Source of the DNA: Saccharopolyspora ipomoeae
Lineage (GTDB): Bacteria > Actinomycetota > Actinomycetes > Mycobacteriales > Pseudonocardiaceae
Direction: 5' to 3'
Assembly (NCBI RefSeq): GCF_029952525.1
Contig: NZ_JASAOF010000015.1
Span: forward strand, 1 to 64,000
Length of the DNA stretch: 64,000 bases
Below are positions 1 to 7,771 of the stretch, piece after piece. The notes beneath the pieces are model-generated. The model ran no database searches, was not told where the DNA came from, and was given only the letters and a program-made list of their open reading frames with translations. The translations under genes and the position numbers were made by a program. Numbering within the stretch: the stretch's first letter is position 1; each line of letters starts with the position of its first letter.

Positions 1-21
1 CCGCCGGTTCATCACCGGCGG
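1..21 (+). terminator. Hairpin, possible terminator of a gene left of the window
   Basis: A perfect 8-bp stem, CCGCCGGT (1-8) with ACCGGCGG (14-21), closes a 5-base loop. In mycobacteria the gene convergent with the DUF3073 gene is purM, so this may end a purM transcript entering from the left. That is inference: no coding sequence of such a gene is visible here. Confidence 0.4.
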
Positions 22-85
22 CGCCACTCACCTCGTGCTGCTCTGGTGGGTCCTGCGAGCTAAGCGACGCACTCCGCCCTCGAAC

Positions 86-107
86 GAACAGCGTTCAACC
101 GCTGTTC
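86..107 (-). terminator. Hairpin downstream of the DUF3073 gene
   Basis: GAACAGCG (86-93) pairs with CGCTGTTC (100-107) over a 6-base loop, beginning 17 bases past the stop codon of the minus-strand DUF3073 gene. There is no T-run. Confidence 0.45.
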
Positions 108-123
108 TCGCTGGAGGAGTGAG

Positions 124-312
124 TCAACGTCGACCGTAGTCGTAGTCGTCGTACCCGTCGTCGTGCGAGTCATCGCGGTCTTCGCTGGACCACTCGCCGG
201 ACTCCGAGGTCGACAGCTCGCGCTGCAGAGCCTCTATGTCCATGGACGGGGAACTGTACTTAAGCTCGCGGGCCACCTTCGTCTGCTTGGCCTTAGCCCG
301 GCCGCGCCCCAT
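124..312 (-). CDS. DUF3073 family protein, 62 aa
   Basis: Small, highly charged actinobacterial protein of unknown role. The N-terminus MGRGRAKAKQTKVARELKY is the family signature: basic and lysine-rich. The C-terminal third is acidic and tyrosine-rich (DDGYDDYDYGRR). The start at 312 is chosen because a GAGGGGG Shine-Dalgarno lies about 8 bases upstream and the signature begins there; the frame stays open to 543 but that extension does not look like protein. It has no membrane segment or signal peptide. In M. tuberculosis (Rv0810c) and relatives it sits beside purM and ygfZ; here it opens the same conserved block. It is divergent from the hypothetical gene at 550. Family assignment is confident; function is unknown. 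Confidence 0.9.
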   Translation of the reverse strand: MGRGRAKAKQTKVARELKYSSPSMDIEALQRELSTSESGEWSSEDRDDSHDDGYDDYDYGRR

Positions 313-549
313 GGCTCGACCCCCTCGCACAGGGTGTGCGGGGCGGACAGGGGAAAGCCGGCCCCGCATGATCTCGACAACTTTTCCTGTAACTACCGTA
401 CCGTGTCGAGGCGGTTGAACGCGACGTGGTGCCGTGAGTTGGCGGTCGTGTCTTGGGTGATGTGTCCCTCGCCCGTTTCGATCAACCTCCCGAGGCCCTC
501 CGGAGGGGGCCGTGAGTCGCGCGAACCGGCTCGTCGCGGGCATGACACC

Positions 550-1437
550 ATGCTCGCTGTGCCAGAGCCGTTCGTCGCCTACCTGAGGGTCTACGAGCCC
601 CTGTCGTCGTTCGAGTCACCGCTGCGCGAGGAAGTCGAGGCGGCGGTGGACCGCGGGTCCGTGGACCCGTTCGACGCGGGGCTGTGGGAGCAGCACCTGT
701 GGCTGCGCAGCCAGCTGGCCGCGCCTCCCCGGCTGCTCCCCGGGGAGAACGCCGACGGCGAGGTCCAGGGCGTGGGCGGAGTCCTCGTGCTGGACCCCAA
801 GGAGGTCCCGACCGCCCCGGCTGCCACCGTCGGTCCCGGCCCGCTGGTGTGCCCGCTGGACGTGCGCGGGCGCGCCGCCGCGGCCCTGGTGGGATTCCTC
901 GGCGACGCGGACGTCCCGCTGCGCACGGCGGCCCTGCCGGAGTCGGTGGAGAAGGCCCGCACGCGCGCGGGCGCGGTGGTCAGCGAGCTCGGCGGCGGAG
1001 CCGTGCACGTGCTGTCGTCGACCTGGACGGTCCCGCTGCCCTGGTTCGTCGTCGTGGACCCCACCGAGCGCTGCGTGTTCACCGAACCCGAGCGCCGCCG
1101 CGTCTGCTGGCGGGTCGCGATGGCCGACGCCCGGCGCCGGGTCGCCCGCGCCCACTCGGTGTCGCAGCAGTCGATCGGCGAGGACGGGCCGACCCGGATC
1201 CTCAAGGAGACCGGGCGCTGGCTGGAGCGGTTCCACCCGCACAGCGCCGTCGAGCTCGACTACGGTGGCCTCGTGCAGCTCATGACCCAGGACGACCTCG
1301 ACGCCGACACCTCCGCCGAGGACGTCCACGCCATCGTCGACGCCATGGAAGCCGACGACGCCGAAGAGGTCGCCACCCGCTACGAGCAGCTCCGCGACTT
1401 CTGGTCCGAGTTCGCTTCAAGGGAACACCACAACTGA
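550..1437 (+). CDS. Hypothetical protein, 295 aa, not recognised
   Basis: I do not recognise a domain. The product is a soluble protein without signal peptide or membrane segment; the middle carries a hydrophobic beta-rich stretch (around VLSSTWTVPLPWFVVVD) and the C-terminus is acidic and helical (DVHAIVDAMEADDAEEV). The frame is open from 163, but the ATG at 550 is preferred because codon use upstream is poor and that part overlaps the DUF3073 gene on the other strand. Strong third-position GC bias supports coding. It converges on the methyltransferase at 1629, with a palindrome cluster between the two. It could be a lineage-specific regulator or enzyme; nothing in the sequence decides. Confidence 0.7.
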   Translation: MLAVPEPFVAYLRVYEPLSSFESPLREEVEAAVDRGSVDPFDAGLWEQHLWLRSQLAAPPRLLPGENADGEVQGVGGVLVLDPKEVPTAPAATVGPGPLVCPLDVRGRAAAALVGFLGDADVPLRTAALPESVEKARTRAGAVVSELGGGAVHVLSSTWTVPLPWFVVVDPTERCVFTEPERRRVCWRVAMADARRRVARAHSVSQQSIGEDGPTRILKETGRWLERFHPHSAVELDYGGLVQLMTQDDLDADTSAEDVHAIVDAMEADDAEEVATRYEQLRDFWSEFASREHHN

Positions 1438-1482
1438 CCGGACTCCGATCCGCCGACCCACGCGCACCCGCGCCCGAACCCG

Positions 1483-1597
1483 GATTACCGCAGTAATCGG
1501 GAACCTGATTCCGGCGGCAATCCGGGTTCGGCATCCGGTGGGCACCCTCGGAACTCGGAATACTGCCGTAATCCGTTCACCGAATACCGCCGTATTC
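1483..1597. repeat. Cluster of four 16-bp quasi-palindromes on a 24-bp period
   Basis: Units GATTACCGCAGTAATC (1483-1498), GATTCCGGCGGCAATC (1507-1522), GAATACTGCCGTAATC (1558-1573) and GAATACCGCCGTATTC (1582-1597). Within each pair the start-to-start distance is exactly 24 bp. They lie between convergent genes (ends 1437 and 1629), so they may also act as a transcription end. Confidence 0.8.
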
Positions 1598-1628
1598 CGT
1601 CATCTCCCGGGGCGGGGTGGGCCTGACG

Positions 1629-2435
1629 TCAGGGGTGGCAGCGGATCTCTCCGTTGAGGACGGCGAACCAGCCGTTGTCGGAGTCCCGCCAGGTGTGCCA
1701 GGCGGTGGCGAGGTCTTCGAGTTCGTCCTCGGCGGTCAGGCCGTAGGAGATCGCCTGGGTGGCGAAGGACGACCGGCGGATCCGGTCCGCCCAGAGGTCG
1801 CCCCACCAGGCGCGTTCCTCCGGCGTGTCGTAGCACCAGGCCGAGGCCGTGCACTCGACGTCGGTGAAACCCGCCTGCAGCGCCCAGGTCTTGAGGTGCT
1901 TGCCGCCGTCGGGGAAGGCGTCGTTGTGGCGGGCGACCTCGCGGTAGAGCTCCAGCCAGCGGTCCAGCCCCGGGTTGTCCGGGGACCAGCGCATCCCGCC
2001 GTAGTCGGCGTCGCGGACGGCGACGATCCCGCCGGGCCGGCACACCCGGCGCATCTCGCGCAGCGCGGCCACCGGGTCGGTGAGGTGCTGCAGGACCTGG
2101 TGGGCGTGCACCACGTCGAAGGAGTCGTCGGCGTGGGGCAGCCGGTAGACGTCGGCGGTCTCGAACTCGACGTTGCCCAGGCCGCGCTCCGCGGCGGCGG
2201 CGCGGGAGATGGTCAGCGGGTCCTCGACGTTGTCGATGCCCAGGACCCGGCCCGGTGCGACGCGCTCGGCGAAGTCCAGGGTGATCGTCCCCGGCCCGCA
2301 GCCCACGTCCAGCACCTCGACGCCGGGGCGGAGGTCGCCGAGCAGGTAGGCGGCGGAGTTCTCGGCCGTCCGCCACTGGTGCGACCGCAGCACGCTCTCG
2401 TGGTGCCCGTGCGTGTAGGTGTCCTGAGCGCTCAT
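1629..2435 (-). CDS. Class I SAM-dependent methyltransferase, 268 aa
   Basis: Rossmann-fold methyltransferase of the UbiE/Methyltransf_11 type. Motif I, VLDVGCGPGT, is at residues 41-50, followed by an acidic strand end (VLGIDNVEDP) that should hold the SAM ribose. The substrate cannot be told. The middle carries the post-motif signature VVHAHQVLQHLTDPVAALREM seen in UbiE-like enzymes. ATG at 2435 is preferred; a GTG codon directly upstream (2438) is possible. A short palindrome around 2459-2473 (ATTTCG/CGAAAT) just upstream could be an operator. Codon use is typical of the window. It is convergent with the hypothetical gene at 550 and downstream of the asparaginase gene on the same strand. 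Confidence 0.85.
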   Translation of the reverse strand: MSAQDTYTHGHHESVLRSHQWRTAENSAAYLLGDLRPGVEVLDVGCGPGTITLDFAERVAPGRVLGIDNVEDPLTISRAAAAERGLGNVEFETADVYRLPHADDSFDVVHAHQVLQHLTDPVAALREMRRVCRPGGIVAVRDADYGGMRWSPDNPGLDRWLELYREVARHNDAFPDGGKHLKTWALQAGFTDVECTASAWCYDTPEERAWWGDLWADRIRRSSFATQAISYGLTAEDELEDLATAWHTWRDSDNGWFAVLNGEIRCHP

Positions 2436-2545
2436 CACTCACCATCCCGATATCTGGGAATTTCGTTCCGAAATATGAGCATATCGCGAACGAGTCGCTG
2501 GTGAGAAGCCTTCAGGGGTGAACGATCCCGAACGCAGCAAAGATC

Positions 2546-2593
2546 AGGTCCCCGACTTCCGCTGAAATCGGGGACCTGACTTCCGTTGAAATC
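2546..2593. repeat. Two 16-bp quasi-palindromes 24 bp apart, one inside a hairpin
   Basis: Units GACTTCCGCTGAAATC (2554-2569) and GACTTCCGTTGAAATC (2578-2593) start 24 bp apart. The first is framed by AGGTCCCCGA (2546-2555) and TCGGGGACCT (2568-2577), giving a 10-bp stem that begins 24 bases beyond the asparaginase stop and could terminate that minus-strand gene. The second unit recurs exactly at 49136-49151. Confidence 0.8.
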
Positions 2594-2600
2594 GCGCGAA

Positions 2601-3533
2601 TCAGTCCAAGGCGCCGGGGATGAGCCGGACCGAGCCCACGGGCTCGCCGCCGCCCAGGACGGGGATCTCGGCGAGGTCGTCCAGATCCCCGATCCCCGAT
2701 CCCTCGACGCCGAGGCGGGAGAGGAGGCCGACCGCGATGGGCAGGCGGGGGCGGTCGGCGCCGTCGGCGATCTTGATCGCGGCCGCGCGGCCGTCCGGCA
2801 GCGCGAACGCGAAGACGCCCTCCGCCCCGATCTTGCTGATCAGACCGGGGACCGCGCCCATCAGGCGGGTGTCCTCCCGGCCGGTGCCCGCCACCAGCCA
2901 CGGGTGCTCGTGCATCGCGTCCCCGACCGGCGTGCCGACCAGGCGCTGGAACACCCGGGCCAGACCGGTCAGCGAGATCGCGAACAGCGGGGCGCCGCAG
3001 CCGTCCACCGCCGTGTTGGCCAGCGGCTCGCCCGCCAGGTCCACGACGGTCTCGGCGATCGCGACCTGCAGCGGGTGCTTCGGATCCAGGTAGTCGGCCG
3101 TCGACCAGCCGTTGATCACGCAGGTCGCCAGCATCGCGGCGTGCTTGCCGGAGCAGTTCATCGCGATCCGCCGCTCCACCGAGACGCCGCGGCGCGCCTC
3201 CGCGCCCAGCGGCAGGTCGGGCGGGCATCGCAGGTCGTCCTCGGTCAGCGAGTAGCGGGCCAGCAGCTCGCCGACGCGGCGCACGTGGTCGTCCTCGCCG
3301 CTGTGCGACGCGGTCGCCAGAGCCAGGTCGGCGGAGGGGAGTTCGAGCCCGCAGCGCAGCATCCCGGCCGCCTGAGCGGGTTTGAGCGAGGAACGCGGGT
3401 ACATCGGAGCGGTCGCGTCACCCAGCGAGAGCAGGGGAGCACCGTCCGGGTCGATCATCACCACCGAACCGTGGTGCAGGCCTTCCCGAAGTCCACTTCG
3501 GACGATCTCGACGAGTGGAACAGGTTGGATCAA
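2601..3533 (-). CDS. Asparaginase II family protein, 310 aa
   Basis: Pfam Asparaginase_II type, expected to hydrolyse L-asparagine to aspartate and ammonia in the cytosol; this family is unrelated to the classical AnsA/AnsB fold. Diagnostic stretches are the N-terminal PLVEIVRSG, the nucleophile-region motif MYPRSSLKPAQA (about residues 44-55) and the conserved NCSGKHAAML. Length is normal. The TTG start at 3533 is chosen because a GAGGAG Shine-Dalgarno sits 9-14 bases upstream; it overlaps the stop of rsiG (TTGA), so the two genes are probably translationally coupled. The link to RsiG is positional only. Family is sure; substrate preference is inferred. Confidence 0.88.
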   Translation of the reverse strand: MIQPVPLVEIVRSGLREGLHHGSVVMIDPDGAPLLSLGDATAPMYPRSSLKPAQAAGMLRCGLELPSADLALATASHSGEDDHVRRVGELLARYSLTEDDLRCPPDLPLGAEARRGVSVERRIAMNCSGKHAAMLATCVINGWSTADYLDPKHPLQVAIAETVVDLAGEPLANTAVDGCGAPLFAISLTGLARVFQRLVGTPVGDAMHEHPWLVAGTGREDTRLMGAVPGLISKIGAEGVFAFALPDGRAAAIKIADGADRPRLPIAVGLLSRLGVEGSGIGDLDDLAEIPVLGGGEPVGSVRLIPGALD

Positions 3534-4144
3534 CGCCGGTCTCGCTCCTCAGCCAGAAGGTCATCCACCGAAGCAGCGCCTTCCCGGTAGCGGCGGGCGA
3601 TCTCGGCGTTGAGCCGATCCACGACCTGCTGGACCTCGCGGCGGCGCTGCGACACCGAGTCCTCCTCGGCGGTGTAGGCGCTCAGCGCCCGGTCCAGCTT
3701 CTCATCGGACAGCGACATGACGTCGGACAGGTCCACGTCCGAGACCAGCGCCTCCACGTGCCTGCGGTGCGCTTCGGCGCGCGAGGGCTCGGTGGTCTGG
3801 TAGCGGCCGGAGCCCATCGCAGGGCCGACCGCGTTGTCGGACAGGATGGCGACCAGCTGCTCGACCACCGACCGCGAACCGTCCTCGCGCCGGCGGCGCT
3901 GCTCCGCGCGCACGATGTCGATGCGGGCGTGCAGCACCCGCCGCAGGTAGGACAGGTCCGTCTCCTCCTGGGCGGCCTCGTCCCGCAGCGCGCGCACCTC
4001 GCCCAGCGCGTGCTGCTCGATGCCACTGGTGTAGTCCGGGGACAGGACCCTGTCGATGCGGCGCCGTCCACCCGGGCGGACTTCGATCACGTGGCCATCC
4101 TCCGGCAATTCGGTCGAGCTCGCCAACATTTCGGGTGATGTCAT
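3530..4144 (-). CDS. rsiG: RsiG-type anti-sigma factor (c-di-GMP responsive), 204 aa
   Basis: Homologue of RsiG, which in Streptomyces holds the sporulation sigma factor WhiG inactive when loaded with c-di-GMP. The hallmark is an antiparallel coiled coil with two E-X3-S-X2-R-X3-Q-X3-D motifs that bind the c-di-GMP dimer. Here motif 2 is perfect (E161, S165, R168, Q172, D176). Motif 1 is E61, S65, R68, H72, D76, so its glutamine is replaced by histidine. The rest is charged helix with no membrane segment. Its stop overlaps the asparaginase start. ATG at 4144 has no clear Shine-Dalgarno. A diguanylate cyclase that could feed it is encoded at 23560. Older annotation calls this family aerial mycelium formation protein. 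Confidence 0.85.
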   Translation of the reverse strand: MTSPEMLASSTELPEDGHVIEVRPGGRRRIDRVLSPDYTSGIEQHALGEVRALRDEAAQEETDLSYLRRVLHARIDIVRAEQRRRREDGSRSVVEQLVAILSDNAVGPAMGSGRYQTTEPSRAEAHRRHVEALVSDVDLSDVMSLSDEKLDRALSAYTAEEDSVSQRRREVQQVVDRLNAEIARRYREGAASVDDLLAEERDRR

Positions 4145-4302
4145 TACGACAACAGTGTGACGCCGAGCTTTCGATCAGCGTTCCTCGGTGGTCGCAACGA
4201 CCCTGATCGGGTGATCGGCATGCCTCAAGGGATACCGGCCCTGTCAAATGGCGACGTCACTCCACGCGCAGAACTTGAGGACCGTTATCGAACCTAACCT
4301 CC

Positions 4303-5445
4303 TCAGCGCCCACGAAGCCGGTCCGCCGCCAGCCGACCGGGTGGCTCGCCGGTGTCCGGCGGCACCGAGTCCGGGTCGACCGCCGCGGCCACCGAACGCT
4401 CCTCCGCCGGGTCACCCGCCATCAGCTCCGCGTCCACCGGGGCCGAGCGCTTGAGCAGCGCCAACGCCACCGGACCGAGCTCGTGGTGCTGGACGACGCT
4501 GCCCACCCGGCCGACCTTCCGGTCGCCGTGCAGCACCGGGTCGCCGGTCTCCGGCGAGACCTCCACCGACCCGTCCAGGTGCAGCAGCACCATCCGGCGC
4601 GGCGGCTTGCCCACGTTGTGGACCTTCGCGACCGTCTCCTGACCCCGGTAGCAGCCCTTCGCGACGTGCGCGGCGAGGTGGATCCAGCCCAGCTCGTGCG
4701 GGATCGAGCGGTCATCGGTGTCCAGCCCGACCCGAGGCCGCAGCGCCTCCACGCGCAGCGCCTCGAACGCCATCGTCCCCGACGGCCGGATGCCGGCGTC
4801 GGTGAGCTTGAGCCACCAGTCCACCATCGACTCGCGCGGCACCAGCAGGTCGTAGGTCTGCAGGTTCCGGAACGGGACGTTGCGCACGAACCCGCCGCCC
4901 GGCAACCCGCGCACCTCGTAGGCGCCCGAGGGCACCTCGGTGAACCCGGCGAGGACGCCGCCCGCGTCCGGGCCCATCGCCGTCAGCACCGCGAACTCCG
5001 AGGTCGCGTCGCGCGGCTCCACCTTCGACCAGAACCGCATCGCGTCCAGGTACTGCAGCAGCGTCTGCCTGCCGTCCACGCCGATCGTCGGCAGCGCGCT
5101 CGTGGCCTCCGCGCCCGCGTCGGTGTCCAGGAACACCACGCCGTCGTGGTGGGCGACCATCATGTGGCTGTCCACCCGGCCGTGCGTGTCGAGCACCAGC
5201 GCCTCGGTGCCCTGCCCCTCCGGCAGCTCCGTGAGGTGCTGCGAGAGCACCAGGTGCAGCCAGCTCAGCCGCTCCTCGCCGGGCACCGCGATGACCTCGC
5301 GGTGCGAGCGGTCCACCAGCACCGCCGAGCGCGCCGCCGAGCGCTGCTCGGCGAACGGGTCCCCGAAGTGCCAGGGCACGCCGACGTCCACCGACTCCTC
5401 CGGCGCGGGCACCGCGCCCGGCAGATCCAGCAGGGGTGAAACCAT
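4303..5445 (-). CDS. ygfZ: YgfZ/CAF17 folate-binding protein, 380 aa
   Basis: Folate-dependent protein of the GcvT/YgfZ fold that supports assembly or repair of certain iron-sulfur enzymes. The family signature K-G-C-Y-x-G-Q-E is present as KGCYRGQETV near residue 265, with the essential cysteine. The start at 5445 has an AAGGAG Shine-Dalgarno 6 bases upstream and gives MVSPLLDLPG; the longer open frame upstream runs over the Fur gene and is not real. It lies 38 bases downstream of the Fur-family gene on the same strand, so the two are likely one transcript. Orthologue of Rv0811c by sequence type and position. Confidence 0.92.
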   Translation of the reverse strand: MVSPLLDLPGAVPAPEESVDVGVPWHFGDPFAEQRSAARSAVLVDRSHREVIAVPGEERLSWLHLVLSQHLTELPEGQGTEALVLDTHGRVDSHMMVAHHDGVVFLDTDAGAEATSALPTIGVDGRQTLLQYLDAMRFWSKVEPRDATSEFAVLTAMGPDAGGVLAGFTEVPSGAYEVRGLPGGGFVRNVPFRNLQTYDLLVPRESMVDWWLKLTDAGIRPSGTMAFEALRVEALRPRVGLDTDDRSIPHELGWIHLAAHVAKGCYRGQETVAKVHNVGKPPRRMVLLHLDGSVEVSPETGDPVLHGDRKVGRVGSVVQHHELGPVALALLKRSAPVDAELMAGDPAEERSVAAAVDPDSVPPDTGEPPGRLAADRLRGR

Positions 5446-5483
5446 CAGCGCTCCTTGAATCGCGTGCTCGTCCGACACCGGGT

Positions 5484-5912
5484 TCAGCCGATGTCGGCGT
5501 TCTGGCATTCTCGGCAGGTGCCGGACAGCGCCAGGTGCGTGGCGTCGAGGGCGAACCCGTGCTCGCGGCGCAGCTTGTCCGCCAGCTCGTCCATCGTCTC
5601 GATGGCCACCTCGTCGATCCGCCCGCAGCGGTGGCACGCCAGGTGGACGTGCTCGTGCTCCTCGGCGGAGTAGGTCGGCGCGCCGTGACCGAGATGGGTG
5701 TGCCGCACCAGCCCGAGCTGCTCCAGCAGGTCGAGCGCCCGGTAGATGGTGGTGATGTTGATCGTCGGCGCGGTTTCCTGCACCTTCTTGCACACCTGCT
5801 CGGGCGTGGCGTGCCCCAGCTCGCGCACGGCGTCGAGCACCAGCTGGCGCTGCGGCGTCATGCGCATGCCGCGTTGGTGCAAGGTGCTGCGCAGCGATCC
5901 CTGGTCGCTCAA
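5484..5912 (-). CDS. Fur family regulator, Nur-like, 142 aa
   Basis: Metal-dependent repressor with an N-terminal winged helix (RMTPQRQLVLDAV; TINITTIYRAL) and a C-terminal dimer domain. Two CxxC pairs (CHRC and CREC) form a structural zinc site. The run H-T-H-L-G-H-G-A-P-T-Y and the EEHEHVHLAC histidines closely resemble Streptomyces Nur, the nickel-responsive member, so nickel sensing is the best guess; zinc (Zur) or iron is less likely on these ligands. The TTG at 5912 is chosen because AGGAG lies 8 bases upstream. It is divergent from pabC and upstream of ygfZ. Family is certain; metal is inferred. Confidence 0.88.
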   Translation of the reverse strand: MSDQGSLRSTLHQRGMRMTPQRQLVLDAVRELGHATPEQVCKKVQETAPTINITTIYRALDLLEQLGLVRHTHLGHGAPTYSAEEHEHVHLACHRCGRIDEVAIETMDELADKLRREHGFALDATHLALSGTCRECQNADIG

Positions 5913-5996
5913 TGCCCGCTCCTGTGCTCGGCGCGAATCCCCCTCGATCGTAACCTCCGGGCGCACCGCCGGATCTGGACGCTCTACGCTCGCGGC

Positions 5997-6851
5997 ATGC
6001 GCGTACTGGCACTTCTGGACGGGACCCTCGCCGACCCCGAGGCACCGCTGTTCCGGGCCGACGACCTCGGCGTGATGCGGGGCGACGGCTGCTTCGAGAC
6101 GATCCTGGTCGTCGATCGGGAGCCGCGCGAGCTCGGCCCGCACCTGGACCGCATGGAGCGCTCGGCGCAGCTGATGCAGATGCCGCTGCCGGAGCGCGAG
6201 GCGTGGGAGCGAGCCGGTCAGGCCGTCATCGACGCCTGGCCGTGGGACGCCGAACCCGAGATGGGCCTGAAGTTCGTCTGCACCCGCGGCATCGACGGCG
6301 GCGACGGCACACCGCACGGCTTCGCGATGGGCATGGACGTCGGTCCGGACACCAAGCGCAAGCGCGACGGCGGCGTCGAGGTCGTGACCCTCGACCGCGG
6401 CTACCCGTCGGACCTGATGCAGCGCGCCCCCTGGCTGCTGCTCTCGGCCAAGACCCTGTCCTACGCGGTCAACATGGCGGCCCTCCGCGAAGCCGAGTCC
6501 CGCGGTGCCGACGAGGTCATCTTCACCGCCACCGACGGCGTCGTCCTCGAAGGACCGACCTCGACCGTCGTGCTCGCCCAGGGCCGGAAGCTGCTGACCA
6601 CCCCGCCGACCTCGGGGGTTCTCAAGGGGACCACGCAGGGGGCTCTCTTCCGCGCCGCTGAGCAGGCCGGGTGGGAGACCGAGGTGGTCAACTTCCCCGT
6701 GTCGGCTCTGTTCGAGTCCGATGGGGTGTGGCTCGCGTCCAGCATTCGGAAGATCACGCAGGTGCGGGCGATCGATGGGACGTCGATCAAGGCCGACGAA
6801 GCCCTGCACACCGACATCGCTGGGTTGTACGAGTCGAACTACCGGGGTTGA
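5997..6851 (+). CDS. pabC: Aminodeoxychorismate lyase / class IV aminotransferase, 284 aa
   Basis: PLP enzyme of fold type IV that would convert 4-amino-4-deoxychorismate to p-aminobenzoate for folate synthesis. Landmarks: RADDLGVMRGDGCFET near residue 20, the PLP lysine in LLSAKTLSYAVNMAAL, and the cofactor-phosphate region ADEVIFTATDGVVLEGPTST. Length fits the family. The ATG at 5997 has no Shine-Dalgarno and is probably read from a leaderless or near-leaderless transcript. Branched-chain aminotransferase activity cannot be excluded by sequence, but its position (same as Rv0812) favours PabC. It ends at structured repeat copy A. Confidence 0.85.
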   Translation: MRVLALLDGTLADPEAPLFRADDLGVMRGDGCFETILVVDREPRELGPHLDRMERSAQLMQMPLPEREAWERAGQAVIDAWPWDAEPEMGLKFVCTRGIDGGDGTPHGFAMGMDVGPDTKRKRDGGVEVVTLDRGYPSDLMQRAPWLLLSAKTLSYAVNMAALREAESRGADEVIFTATDGVVLEGPTSTVVLAQGRKLLTTPPTSGVLKGTTQGALFRAAEQAGWETEVVNFPVSALFESDGVWLASSIRKITQVRAIDGTSIKADEALHTDIAGLYESNYRG

Positions 6852-6913
6852 GTCCCGGGGCCTTTTCGCCTGACGTGCCGGTGATCTGGGGTTTCGTCCA
6901 CTGACACTACTCA

Positions 6914-7097
6914 GTGGTCCCTCTGCTTGGCGGTGCCAGAAGCGGAACCTCAGACGCCTTCTGGCTCCGGGATCCGAGGCTTATGTATGCCAATACACGA
7001 CACGTCGGCTGTCCTCCCCAGAAGACGTCTGAGAACCCGCGGCGGTGCCGGTTGCTCAGGTGGGGTACTGAGAAACCGGCTTCGCCGGTTGCCTGAC
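6914..7097. repeat. Structured intergenic repeat, copy A
   Basis: A ~184-bp element nearly identical to copy B (18982-19168) and related to copy C (50773-50895). Core stem: CTCAGACGCCTTCTGG (6949-6964) pairs with CCAGAAGACGTCTGAG (7018-7033) over a 53-base loop that itself contains TGTAT-GCCA-ATACA. Both sides carry a GGCGGTGC motif in direct orientation. A second hairpin, AACCGGC-TTC-GCCGGTT (7074-7090), closes the element. It fills the gap between the convergent pabC and nitrobindin genes. Confidence 0.9.
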
Positions 7098-7102
7098 GTC
7101 TT

Positions 7103-7744
7103 TCAGCCGACGACGCGGTCGAGCTTTGCTGAGAGGCGGGGCTGGAGCTCGTGCTCGGAGGTGGCCCGCTCCTCGACGTAGGCGAGGGCTCCGTCCACGA
7201 CGCCGTAGAGGCGGCTCGCGGCCGTGACGTCCTCGCCGCTCGGGGTGCGCAGCACGGCGTCCGAGCCGAACTCCCAGGTCGTGGTGTTGCGCGGGGTGCC
7301 GATGAGCAGCTCGGTCACGCCGGTCGAGTGCATCAGCATGAACTCGATCGTGTCGTCCGGCTGCGGGCGCAGGAAGCCCTGCTCGCGGAACGCCGGTCCG
7401 ACGACGTTGCCGCCCTCGCCGTCCAGCTTCCAGGCGCGGCTCTCGTAGATCAGGAACGGGCGACCGTCGTGGGAGATCGTCACCTGCTGGATGAACCGGT
7501 AGGTCTCCTCCAGCGACGGGTGCGCGGCCTCGCCCTCGCCGCGCCACACGCCGACCAGCGGCAGCAGCGACAGGCATGCGTCATCCAGCGACGGGCCCAT
7601 CCGCAGGTTCGCGGTGTCGCCCTCGCCGGGGAGGTCGTCGAACTCGGGGACGTTGAGTTCCCGGGTGATCTTGGCTCGTTCCGCCGCCGCGGCAACTGCG
7701 GCGTCGCCGCTGCCCGGCTGCGGTTCGTTCGGCGTTGCAGTCAT
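7103..7744 (-). CDS. Nitrobindin-like heme-binding beta-barrel (FABP family), 213 aa
   Basis: Ten-stranded lipocalin-like barrel of the THAP4/nitrobindin family, orthologous in type and position to Rv0813c. Characteristic features are GVWRGEGEA near residue 63 (the GxWxGxG motif) and a C-terminal EHELQPRLSAKLDRV that should contain the proximal heme histidine. Members bind heme and react with nitric oxide or peroxynitrite; a fatty-acid role was proposed earlier. The first 40 residues are an extra low-complexity tail. Start at 7744 is an ATG. The gene ends 6 bases from structured repeat A. Confidence 0.87.
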   Translation of the reverse strand: MTATPNEPQPGSGDAAVAAAAERAKITRELNVPEFDDLPGEGDTANLRMGPSLDDACLSLLPLVGVWRGEGEAAHPSLEETYRFIQQVTISHDGRPFLIYESRAWKLDGEGGNVVGPAFREQGFLRPQPDDTIEFMLMHSTGVTELLIGTPRNTTTWEFGSDAVLRTPSGEDVTAASRLYGVVDGALAYVEERATSEHELQPRLSAKLDRVVG

Positions 7745-7771
7745 CGCGTCGAGGCTACAACGAGGCGCTGA

